Assembly: GCA_021163945.1 (NCBI GenBank)
Contig: JAGGTC010000042.1
Location: 1-20,891, forward strand
Origin: Deltaproteobacteria bacterium
GTDB lineage: Bacteria; Desulfobacterota; Desulfofervidia; Desulfofervidales; DG-60
DNA length: 20,891 nt
Direction of reading: 5' to 3'
How positions within the stretch are numbered: position 1 is the stretch's first letter; every line of letters begins with the position of its first letter. Made by a program: the position numbers and the translations under genes. This document shows positions 14,379 through 20,620 of the stretch, in pieces. The notes beneath the pieces are model-generated. The model was not told the origin of the DNA. It ran no database searches and saw only the letters and a list, made by a program, of their open reading frames with translations.

Positions 14379-15704
14379 ATGAAGAGGTATATCGAGATAC
14401 AAATTGGCCTTCTTATCTCTATCTTTTTGGGCATATTGATAATAATAAACCTCATCTTTAGCCGCCATCGTCTGCGTTTTGACCTAACTGCCACTAAGCG
14501 ATACAGCCTCTCTACCCAGACTATTAAGGTATTAAAAAACTTAAAAAGGCCTGTTAAAGTTATAGGGTTTTTTGCAACTGGGGCTGAAAGGGACAAGGCA
14601 AAGGAGCTTTTAGAAGAGTATAGTTATCAATCATCCAAATTTAAATATACATTCATTGACCCAGACCGCCACCCCTTGGAGGCAAAGAGGTATGGGATTA
14701 CAACATACAATACCATTGTAATCAGCTGTGGGGAGAAGGAGGAGAAGGTCTCATCTACTACAGAGGAGGCCATCACAAATGCACTTATCCGTGTTACCCG
14801 CCCTGGCAAAAAGACCATCTATTTTTTGTCAGGCCATGGTGAACACCCTATAGATGATATAGGAAAAGACGGATATAGCCAGATAAAAGAGGCACTCTCA
14901 AAACAGGGCTATGAAGTAAAGGATCTAAGCCTTTTTCAAACGGGAAAGGTGCCCAAAGATGCAGCTACACTAATTGTTGCAGGCCCAAAAAAATCTCTCT
15001 TATCGGGGGAAATAAAGGCCCTCTCTAACTATTTAAATAATAAGGGAAGGCTCATCCTCTTATTAGACCCAGAATCGGGTAGTGAGTTTTACCCAATCCT
15101 CAAAGAGATGGGGGTGAAATTGGGGAAGGATATGATTATAGATAAAATGAGTAGCCTTTTTGGGGGGGACTACTTAATGCCTGTGGTAGTAAGATATAAC
15201 CTGTCACACCCTGTTACTAAGGACTTTAAGCTGGCATGCTTTTTTATAATGGCCCGTTCTGTATGGCCATCAAATAAAGTGGAAGGTAACATAGGTGTAG
15301 AGACATTGGCCTGGACTGGGAGAAGCAGTTGGGCAGAGACGGATCTAAGTGCCTTGAGGAGAGGTAGTGTAGGCTTTGATAAAGAAAGGGATAGGCCTGG
15401 CCCTATATCAGTGGCTACAGTAAGCACAAAGGGGGACTCCCGCCTTGTGGTATTTGGTGACTCAGATTTTATCTCAAATACCTATTTGGGGCTCTCAGGG
15501 AACAAGGACCTCTTTCTCAACACCATTAATTGGCTTACTGAGGAAAAGGACTTGATTGCCATACCCCCAAAGGAGATAAAAGGGACCCCCCTAATCTTGA
15601 CAAAGAATCAGGCAAAGATAATATTCTGGCTTCCAGTGGTAATAATACCTGGCCTGATTTTTGTCTTTGGTATAGTTGTCTATTCTAGAAGGAAAAGGCT
15701 TTGA
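14379..15704 (+). CDS. GldG-like ABC transporter auxiliary protein
   Basis: A membrane-anchored extracytoplasmic protein of 441 residues. It has one N-terminal transmembrane helix (about 9-27), a long soluble middle and a C-terminal transmembrane helix (about 413-434) ending in basic 'SRRKRL'. The soluble part shows the GldG/'ABC-type uncharacterized transport system' features 'YSLSTQTIKVLKNL' (about 42-55), 'FLSGHGEHPIDD' (about 149-160), 'LIVAGPKKSL' and 'LILLLDPESG'. These are followed by a late 'VVFGDSDFISN', where a GATase/ThuA-like fold is expected. No catalytic residue can be assigned. Its start is directly adjacent to the permease stop, and it is followed after 3 bases by the DUF4340 gene, the usual order of this cluster. 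Confidence 0.83.
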   Translation: MKRYIEIQIGLLISIFLGILIIINLIFSRHRLRFDLTATKRYSLSTQTIKVLKNLKRPVKVIGFFATGAERDKAKELLEEYSYQSSKFKYTFIDPDRHPLEAKRYGITTYNTIVISCGEKEEKVSSTTEEAITNALIRVTRPGKKTIYFLSGHGEHPIDDIGKDGYSQIKEALSKQGYEVKDLSLFQTGKVPKDAATLIVAGPKKSLLSGEIKALSNYLNNKGRLILLLDPESGSEFYPILKEMGVKLGKDMIIDKMSSLFGGDYLMPVVVRYNLSHPVTKDFKLACFFIMARSVWPSNKVEGNIGVETLAWTGRSSWAETDLSALRRGSVGFDKERDRPGPISVATVSTKGDSRLVVFGDSDFISNTYLGLSGNKDLFLNTINWLTEEKDLIAIPPKEIKGTPLILTKNQAKIIFWLPVVIIPGLIFVFGIVVYSRRKRL

Positions 15705-15707
15705 AAA

Positions 15708-16970
15708 ATGAGGAGATTGGGCATATATTTATTAATTCTAATCCTCCTTGTTGCATTTTATTATCTCCATGAGGAAAGGAGGGGAAAAGAAAGGAGGCAA
15801 GAGGCGCAAAAACTTTTTACATTTGACCCAAAGGCAGTGGATAAACTCCTTTTAGAAAATAGCTATGGGAAATTTGAGTTTGTAAGAAGGGGTGAGAAAT
15901 GGTGGATAAACAGGCCCATAAAAGACTTTGCAGATAGTTATAAGATAGGTCAAATCATAGATAATTTTGCCTCTACAGAGATTAGAAAGAAGATCTGCCC
16001 CTTGCCCAGTGACCTAGGCCCCTATGGACTAAAGGAACCAAGATTTAAGGTAAGTATCTTTTCAAAAAAAGGGGCCTATCTTTTATCATTAGGAGAAGAT
16101 ACCCCAAATCATGCCCACATTTATAGCATGACAAAAGAAAGTAAGGCAATCTATCTTTTGCCTATTCACCTAAAATACCTTTTAAATAAAGATATTAGTG
16201 AATTTAGGGACAAGGCCATTTTGGACTTTGACCCACAAAGGGTAAAGAGGATCTCCTTGGGCCTACCTAAAGAGAAGGTTGTCTTAGTAAAGGAAAAGAG
16301 TTGGCAGATTTTGACCCCGTTTAAAGAGGCAGCAGACCAAGATGAGGTAGAGGATTTTCTCTATCACATTAGGGATGGACGTGCCCTAAAATTTACAAAG
16401 ACCCATTTTAGACCTAAAGTAAACATTGAAATCTGGTTAGATGAGGAGAAAGAGCCATTGTGGCTAAAGATAGGAAGGGGAGAGAAGGTCTATGTTAAGA
16501 GCAGTTATCACCCTGATGAGATGGTAGTTGATGATACATTTTTAAAGGAGCTGCCAAAATCGGCTATGATTTTTAAAAGGAGGTATATCTTTAATTTTGA
16601 TAAAGAATCTGTTTCAAAAATTGAGATAAAATTTGGGAATAAAAAACTATTTTGTAAAAAAGAAAAAAAATGGAAGATTACCCCAACTAAATTGGCCAAG
16701 GACTATGAGATTGAATTCTTTTTAAGTGATTTAAAAAATCTTAAATACTTACCTGAGAATATAAAAAGACCAAAGGGCCTCTCATCACCATTGGCAGGGA
16801 TAAAACTATGGGATAAAAATGGAAAGAAGATATTAGAGGCCAAATGTTTTAAAGGGAATAATATCTGCTGGATAGAGACAAATAATAAATTTTATCCTAT
16901 AAAGTCAGATTTTTTTGAAAGTTTTCCTGAAAGATTAAAGGAGGTAAAAGGTGGCAAGGGTAACGATTGA
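15708..16970 (+). CDS. DUF4340 domain protein of the Gld-type ABC cluster
   Basis: A 420-residue protein with one N-terminal membrane anchor (about 4-20, 'LGIYLLILILLVAFYYL') followed by a basic stretch and a soluble, probably periplasmic, domain. The pattern of repeated beta units, each with a 'FEFVRRGEKWWINRP'-like strand (about 52-66, again around 194-205 'KSWQILTP' and 321-330 'KKWKITPT'), is typical of DUF4340. Proteins of this family regularly follow GldG-like genes. No enzymatic motif is seen, and a structural or substrate-handling role for the exporter is inferred. The 3' end overlaps rpoZ by 20 bases and contains its Shine-Dalgarno sequence, so the two are probably coupled. Confidence 0.78.
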   Translation: MRRLGIYLLILILLVAFYYLHEERRGKERRQEAQKLFTFDPKAVDKLLLENSYGKFEFVRRGEKWWINRPIKDFADSYKIGQIIDNFASTEIRKKICPLPSDLGPYGLKEPRFKVSIFSKKGAYLLSLGEDTPNHAHIYSMTKESKAIYLLPIHLKYLLNKDISEFRDKAILDFDPQRVKRISLGLPKEKVVLVKEKSWQILTPFKEAADQDEVEDFLYHIRDGRALKFTKTHFRPKVNIEIWLDEEKEPLWLKIGRGEKVYVKSSYHPDEMVVDDTFLKELPKSAMIFKRRYIFNFDKESVSKIEIKFGNKKLFCKKEKKWKITPTKLAKDYEIEFFLSDLKNLKYLPENIKRPKGLSSPLAGIKLWDKNGKKILEAKCFKGNNICWIETNNKFYPIKSDFFESFPERLKEVKGGKGND

Positions 16971-17151
16971 GGATTGTTTGAAACAAATGGACAACCGCTT
17001 TGCCTTGGTTCACATGGCGGTAAAAAGGGTGTTGCAGATAAGGGAGGGTAAGGAAATACTCATTGAAAATCCCAAAAATAAAGAGATTGTAATAGCTTTA
17101 AGGGAGATTGCTGCAAACAAGATAAGGCCTAAGAAGGAGGCACAAGATTAA
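16951..17151 (+). CDS. rpoZ: DNA-directed RNA polymerase omega subunit
   Basis: The small subunit that helps assemble the beta-prime subunit into RNA polymerase. The 66-residue product begins 'MARVTIEDC' and contains 'NRFALVHMAVKR' (about 16-27) and 'NKEIVIALREIAANKI' (about 43-58). These correspond to the conserved omega helices, including the R/KF-L-V--A--RA-like motif. Length is at the short end but normal for the group. The start is GTG with an excellent AAAGGAGG (16937-16944) six bases upstream, inside the DUF4340 gene. It is followed after 10 bases by a small hypothetical gene and then dnaJ. Confidence 0.9.
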   Translation: MARVTIEDCLKQMDNRFALVHMAVKRVLQIREGKEILIENPKNKEIVIALREIAANKIRPKKEAQD

Positions 17152-17161
17152 GGAAAAATTC

Positions 17162-17521
17162 TTGCCTTGCCTGAAAAAAAGGGACCTTTTAAATGCATCT
17201 GTCTTTGATAGGAGGCAGTGTATAGCCTATGGAAGGCTCTATGCCGAGGCTGGTAGCCTCAGTGATGCCATAGACTTTTTTGCAAAGGCAGAGGCAGAGG
17301 ATGAAATTAAGGCCCTTTTGCCCAAGATTATAGAAGAGGGTGATGCATTCCTCTTTCAAAAAATATATAATCTCTTAGGCACCTCTCCACCAAAGGAGGA
17401 GTGGGAGAGGTTGGGAGAGGCCGCACTTAGATTGGGGAAATTAGAATTTGCAGCAAGGGCATTTAAAAATTCCGGAAATAAGGAGAGATTAAAGGAGATA
17501 AATGAAAAAAGACTATTATGA
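17162..17521 (+). CDS. Small all-helical, TPR-like hypothetical protein
   Basis: I do not recognise a specific family. The 119-residue product is rich in Ala, Leu, Glu and Lys and predicted to be entirely helical and cytoplasmic. It shows repeated helix pairs such as 'AYGRLYAEAGSLSDAIDFF' and 'LGEAALRLGKLEFAARAF', which resemble TPR-type repeats, so a protein-binding role is plausible. The proposed start is TTG at 17162, with AAGGA (17150-17154) seven bases upstream; no in-frame ATG precedes 'LLNASVFDRR'. The 3' end overlaps dnaJ by 20 bases. The overlap with dnaJ and tight spacing after rpoZ argue that it is a real gene. A co-chaperone role is a guess from position only. Confidence 0.65.
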   Translation: MPCLKKRDLLNASVFDRRQCIAYGRLYAEAGSLSDAIDFFAKAEAEDEIKALLPKIIEEGDAFLFQKIYNLLGTSPPKEEWERLGEAALRLGKLEFAARAFKNSGNKERLKEINEKRLL

Positions 17522-18611
17522 AATCTTAGGTGTGCCACGTGATGCAAGCCCTGAGGAGATCAAAAGGGCATATAGACGTATAGCCTTTAAATATCACCCT
17601 GATAGAAACCCAGGGGATAAAGAGGCAGAAGAGAAATTCAAAGAGGCGGCCGAGGCCTATGAGGTCTTGCGTGACCCCCAAAAGAGGGCAATATACGATG
17701 CCTATGGGCATGAGGGGCTTAGTAGCCAAGGTTTTACAGGATTTACTGGATTTGATGACATCTTTAGCACATTTAGTGACATTTTTGATGAATTTTTTGG
17801 CTTTAGAACAAGGCGGGGGAGGGAGGTACCCCAATCTGGGGCAGACCTAAGGTATGACCTCACAATCTCATTTGAAGAGGCGGCCTTTGGCACACAGAGG
17901 GAAATAAAGATAAGAAGGGCAGAGGTCTGTGATTTTTGCAGAGGCAGTGGACTGGAGCCTGGTTATCAACCCGAGGCCTGTCCTACCTGTGGAGGCAGGG
18001 GCCAAGTCTATCAGACACATGGTTTTTTCCGCATAGGGACTACCTGTCCTCATTGTCAGGGGAGGGGGGTAATTATTACCCACCCCTGTCCTGAGTGTGG
18101 TGGTAGCGGCCGCAGGAGGGTTGAGAAGGGCATTAAGATACGTGTCCCTGCAGGCGTAGATACAGGGACAAGACTCCGCATACAGGGTGAGGGTGAGGCT
18201 GGGTTACATGGAGGCCCACCAGGGGATTTATATATTGTCATTCACGTAAAGCCCCACTCATTCTTTACAAGAAAGGGAGATAATATAATCTGTGAGGTCC
18301 CTATTTCATTTGTCCAGGCTGCCCTTGGTGATACCATAGATGTGCCTACACTTAAGGGTGTAGAAAAGTTGAAGATACCCCCTGGTACTCAATCAGGAAA
18401 GACATTCCGCTTACAGGGTAAGGGCATCCCTAGGATAGGGGGGTATGGCCGTGGGGACCAAATTGTCCGCATTATAGTGAATACCCCCACAAATTTAACA
18501 AAACGTCAAGAAGAGCTCTTAAGGGAGTTTGCAAAGATAGAGGAGGAAAAGAAGGTCTCCCCTTACTCCCGCTTTTGGGAAAGGGTAAAGGAGTACTTTA
18601 GACAGATCTAA
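17502..18611 (+). CDS. dnaJ: Chaperone protein DnaJ (Hsp40)
   Basis: Delivers unfolded substrates to DnaK and stimulates its ATPase through the J domain. Residues 4-70 are the J domain with the HPD motif at 32-34. A Gly/Phe-rich linker covers about 70-105. The four zinc-finger repeats are 'CDFCRGSG' (143-150), 'CPTCGGRG' (160-167), 'CPHCQGRG' (182-189) and 'CPECGGSG' (196-203), and the C-terminal substrate-binding domains follow to residue 369. This is a complete class I DnaJ of normal length. The ATG at 17502 overlaps the previous gene by 20 bases. dnaK and grpE are not nearby. moaC follows after only 2 bases. Confidence 0.97.
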   Translation: MKKDYYEILGVPRDASPEEIKRAYRRIAFKYHPDRNPGDKEAEEKFKEAAEAYEVLRDPQKRAIYDAYGHEGLSSQGFTGFTGFDDIFSTFSDIFDEFFGFRTRRGREVPQSGADLRYDLTISFEEAAFGTQREIKIRRAEVCDFCRGSGLEPGYQPEACPTCGGRGQVYQTHGFFRIGTTCPHCQGRGVIITHPCPECGGSGRRRVEKGIKIRVPAGVDTGTRLRIQGEGEAGLHGGPPGDLYIVIHVKPHSFFTRKGDNIICEVPISFVQAALGDTIDVPTLKGVEKLKIPPGTQSGKTFRLQGKGIPRIGGYGRGDQIVRIIVNTPTNLTKRQEELLREFAKIEEEKKVSPYSRFWERVKEYFRQI

Positions 18612-18613
18612 AA

Positions 18614-19102
18614 ATGAAACTTACCCACGTTGATGAGAAGGGCCAGGCAAGGATGGTAGATATAAGTGAAAAGGAGGACACACTAAGGGAGGCCATTGCC
18701 CGTGGTAGGATCTTGATGAAGAAAGAGACGCTTGAAATGATCCTAAATGGCAAAATAGAAAAGGGCGATGTATTTAGTGTAGCAAAGATTGCGGGGATAA
18801 TGGCGGCAAAAAGGACAGATGAGCTTATACCAATGTGCCATCCCCTAAACATTACCCATACAGAGCTAAATTTTTATCCAACGGATGACAAAAAGGCCAT
18901 TGAGGTAGAGGCAAGGGTAAAGACCATTGGAAAGACTGGGGTAGAGATGGAGGCACTAACTGCGGTATCTATAGCGGCACTGACTATTTATGATATGTGC
19001 AAGGCAGTAGATAAGAAAATGCAGATTGAACAAATACACTTAGTAAAAAAGACAGGTGGAAAGAGCGACTATGTATGTAAAGGTAACTGCAGCAATTATT
19101 GA
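18614..19102 (+). CDS. moaC: Cyclic pyranopterin monophosphate synthase
   Basis: Converts the MoaA product 3',8-cyclo-7,8-dihydro-GTP to cyclic pyranopterin monophosphate, the first stable precursor of the pterin cofactor of Mo and W enzymes. The family motifs 'LIPMCHPLNITH' (71-82) and 'KTGVEMEALTAVSIAALT' (107-124) with 'YDMCKAVDK' (126-134) are intact. These hold the GTP-derived substrate pocket and the catalytic lysines. Length is 162 residues, near normal. The last residues after 'GGKSDY' are Cys-rich and are encoded in the overlap with the following NUDIX gene. It is the only pterin-synthesis gene in the window. Confidence 0.96.
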   Translation: MKLTHVDEKGQARMVDISEKEDTLREAIARGRILMKKETLEMILNGKIEKGDVFSVAKIAGIMAAKRTDELIPMCHPLNITHTELNFYPTDDKKAIEVEARVKTIGKTGVEMEALTAVSIAALTIYDMCKAVDKKMQIEQIHLVKKTGGKSDYVCKGNCSNY

Positions 19103-19457
19103 AAATGATGGGAAGATCCTTATTGCCAAAAGAAAATCAGATGATAGGCTAAAAGGTAGGTGGGAGCTGCCTGGTGGGAAGATAAGGGGTGGTGAGACAC
19201 CAGAGCAGTGCCTAAAGAGGGAGATAAAGGAAGAATTGGGAATAGACATTGAGGTAGGGAGGTTCTTCACCTCAAGCAAATTTACCTACCCCCATATCTC
19301 TATTGAGTTACTTGTCTATTTTGCAAAGTGGAAGGGTGGGGATATAAGGGTATTGGCCCATGATGAGGTAAGGTGGGTGTACCCCCATGAACTTTTAGAC
19401 TACAGCTTTGCAGATGCTGATTTGCCTGTAGTAAAAAGGCTGACCTTACAAAAATAG
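19071..19457 (+). CDS. NUDIX hydrolase, MutT-like
   Basis: A hydrolase of nucleoside diphosphate-X compounds. It carries a perfect NUDIX box, G-x5-E-x7-REUxEExGU, beginning at 'GGKIRGGE' and continuing to 'REIKEELGI'. The preceding 'RLKGRWELPGG' and the overall length of about 128 residues fit the MutT / 8-oxo-dGTP diphosphatase and CTP-pyrophosphohydrolase group, but the substrate cannot be set from sequence. A GTG at 19056 would add five residues. The ATG at 19071 (then 'YVKVTAAIIEN') is the usual start of the family and has AGGTGG (19054-19059) upstream. It overlaps moaC by 32 bases in another frame. It converges on a folP remnant, whose stop lies 4 bases after this stop. Confidence 0.9.
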   Translation: MYVKVTAAIIENDGKILIAKRKSDDRLKGRWELPGGKIRGGETPEQCLKREIKEELGIDIEVGRFFTSSKFTYPHISIELLVYFAKWKGGDIRVLAHDEVRWVYPHELLDYSFADADLPVVKRLTLQK

Positions 19458-19461
19458 ACCT

Positions 19462-19584
19462 TTAATCGCTATCCATAATGGCCTTCACAATTTTTATCTG
19501 CCTTGCCTCCTTTACTGCGTGTACCCTGATGACATCTGCGCCAATTCTCTTGTACCTATTTCACGCCAACTCTGCATTACCAAA
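19462..19584 (-). pseudogene. 3'-terminal remnant of a dihydropteroate synthase-like gene (folP)
   Basis: Read on the reverse strand, the frame from 19560 down to the TAA at 19462 gives a 32-residue peptide containing 'RIGADVIRVHAVKEARQ'. This matches the C-terminal strand and helix of dihydropteroate synthase (G-A-D/H-I-V/I-R-V-H-D-V-K-E), with the substrate-binding Arg and His. The same frame continues upstream as 'FGNAELA' but is broken by TGA at 19561-19563 and again at 19585-19587, and nothing recognisable lies further upstream. The stop is 4 bases from the NUDIX stop, the spacing expected of two once-intact convergent genes. I infer that the 5' part was lost when the wtp genes came to lie here. 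The identification rests on a short motif. Confidence 0.5.
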
Positions 19585-19609
19585 TCAATATTGCCTATAG
19601 CGTTTTTTT

Positions 19610-19649
19610 GTTATGTGGTCTATTTACATAACATTCTTTATGTTATAAA
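19610..19649 (+). promoter_or_regulatory. Predicted wtp promoter with overlapping palindromic operator
   Basis: TTTACA (19623-19628) and TATAAA (19644-19649) are 15 bases apart, with the -10 ending 8 bases before the ATG at 19658. Two inverted repeats overlap these boxes: GTTATGT (19610-19616) with ACATAAC (19626-19632), and ATAACAT (19628-19634) with ATGTTAT (19640-19646). The middle arms overlap, so three half-sites are phased across the -35 and -10. This arrangement suits repression by a dimeric metal-oxyanion sensor such as ModE or TunR. The exact regulator is an inference, and I do not claim a match to a published consensus. Confidence 0.5.
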
Positions 19650-19657
19650 AATTGGTA

Positions 19658-20620
19658 ATGCAATATACCAAACTTTTCATAGGTCTATTCTGGTTTTTCT
19701 ATACCTTTTCCTCAAGCTGGGCCGCAGAGGTAGTGCTTAAGGTATTCCATGCAGGCAGCCTTTCAATACCATTTGCAAGGATGGAACAAGTATTTGAACG
19801 GAAATACCCCTTTATTGACGTCCGAAGGGAGGCAAGTGGAAGTTTACAGGCCGTCAGAAAAATAACAGATTTGCATAAGCCCTGTGATGTCATTGCCGTG
19901 GCAGATTATGACATTATCCAAAAGATGGCCCCTGATTATATCGATCATATTAGATTATTTGCCAGAAATGAGATTGTAATATCTTATACAAAAAGATCCA
20001 GATATAGCGGGAAAATCAATGAAAAAAACTGGTATAATATCCTGGCAAGGCCTGATGTAAAATGGGCATTTTCTAACCCAAATGATGACCCCTGTGGTTA
20101 CCGCACCCTAATGAGTATTGCCCTCTCTTCTCTCTACTATAATAAGCCCAATTTATTTTCTACCCTATTAGGTAAGATTAACGGCCTTGCTCAAAGAAAG
20201 GAAAATGGAATTTTGATTATTATCCCCCATGCCTTAGCTACTACCAAAAATATATTTATTCGCTCTAAATCAGTAGAACTCCTTGGACTTTTGGAAAGCG
20301 GTGCCATTGACTATGCCTTTGAGTACAAAAGTGTTGCAGAACAGCACAACCTCAAATATGTCAATTTACCCCCAGAGGTCAATCTAAGTGATTTGGCCCA
20401 TAAAGACCTCTATATCCAGGTAAAGGTTCAATTGAGCAGTGGCAAGGTCATTGAGGCAAAACCCATTGTCTATGGGATCTCGGTCTTGAAAATGGCCCTC
20501 CATCCAAAGGAGGCAAAACTCTGGGTGGACTTTGTCACAGGGAGGGAGGGGGCAGAGATCTTAAAGGCCTGTTTCCAGACCCCTATCTCCCCAGCCAAGA
20601 CAATAAATGCCCATGAATAA
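19658..20620 (+). CDS. wtpA: Tungstate/molybdate ABC transporter substrate-binding protein
   Basis: The periplasmic oxyanion-binding subunit of a Wtp/Mod-type importer. A signal peptide covers about the first 20 residues ('MQYTKLFIGLFWF' ... 'SSSWAAE'), with likely cleavage after an Ala. The mature part carries WtpA features: 'VFHAGSLSIPF', 'REASGSLQAVRKI', 'VAVADY', 'FARNEIVISYT', 'NPNDDPCGYRT' and 'FEYKSVAEQHNLKY'. These lie where the tungstate ligands and hinge are found in the family. A TTG at 19652 is in frame but lies almost at the -10 box, so the ATG at 19658 is preferred (about 320 residues, normal). No Shine-Dalgarno sequence is visible. The stop overlaps the permease start. Tungstate and molybdate cannot be told apart by eye. 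Confidence 0.9.
   Translation: MQYTKLFIGLFWFFYTFSSSWAAEVVLKVFHAGSLSIPFARMEQVFERKYPFIDVRREASGSLQAVRKITDLHKPCDVIAVADYDIIQKMAPDYIDHIRLFARNEIVISYTKRSRYSGKINEKNWYNILARPDVKWAFSNPNDDPCGYRTLMSIALSSLYYNKPNLFSTLLGKINGLAQRKENGILIIIPHALATTKNIFIRSKSVELLGLLESGAIDYAFEYKSVAEQHNLKYVNLPPEVNLSDLAHKDLYIQVKVQLSSGKVIEAKPIVYGISVLKMALHPKEAKLWVDFVTGREGAEILKACFQTPISPAKTINAHE

Noticed and set aside
12697..16970. A gliding-motility or Nos/Ccm-specific transporter.
   Set aside because: The GldAFG-like unit is widespread outside gliding bacteria, and no motility, nitrous-oxide or cytochrome-maturation gene is nearby, so a specific role is not supported.
19462..19584. The in-frame TGA at 19561-19563 in the folP-like frame could be a selenocysteine codon, since selA is present.
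   Set aside because: The position aligns with a helix where no Sec or Cys is expected, a second TGA follows only seven codons further upstream, and no N-terminal gene part exists. Decay is simpler.
19458..19657. A Moco/Tuco riboswitch upstream of the tungstate transporter.
   Set aside because: The predicted transcription start is almost at the ATG, leaving no leader for a riboswitch, and most of the upstream region is the folP remnant.
19519..19740. A rightward reading frame of 73 codons between the NUDIX gene and wtpA.
   Set aside because: It has no ribosome binding site, overlaps the folP remnant, the palindromic promoter and the wtpA signal peptide, and its product resembles no protein.
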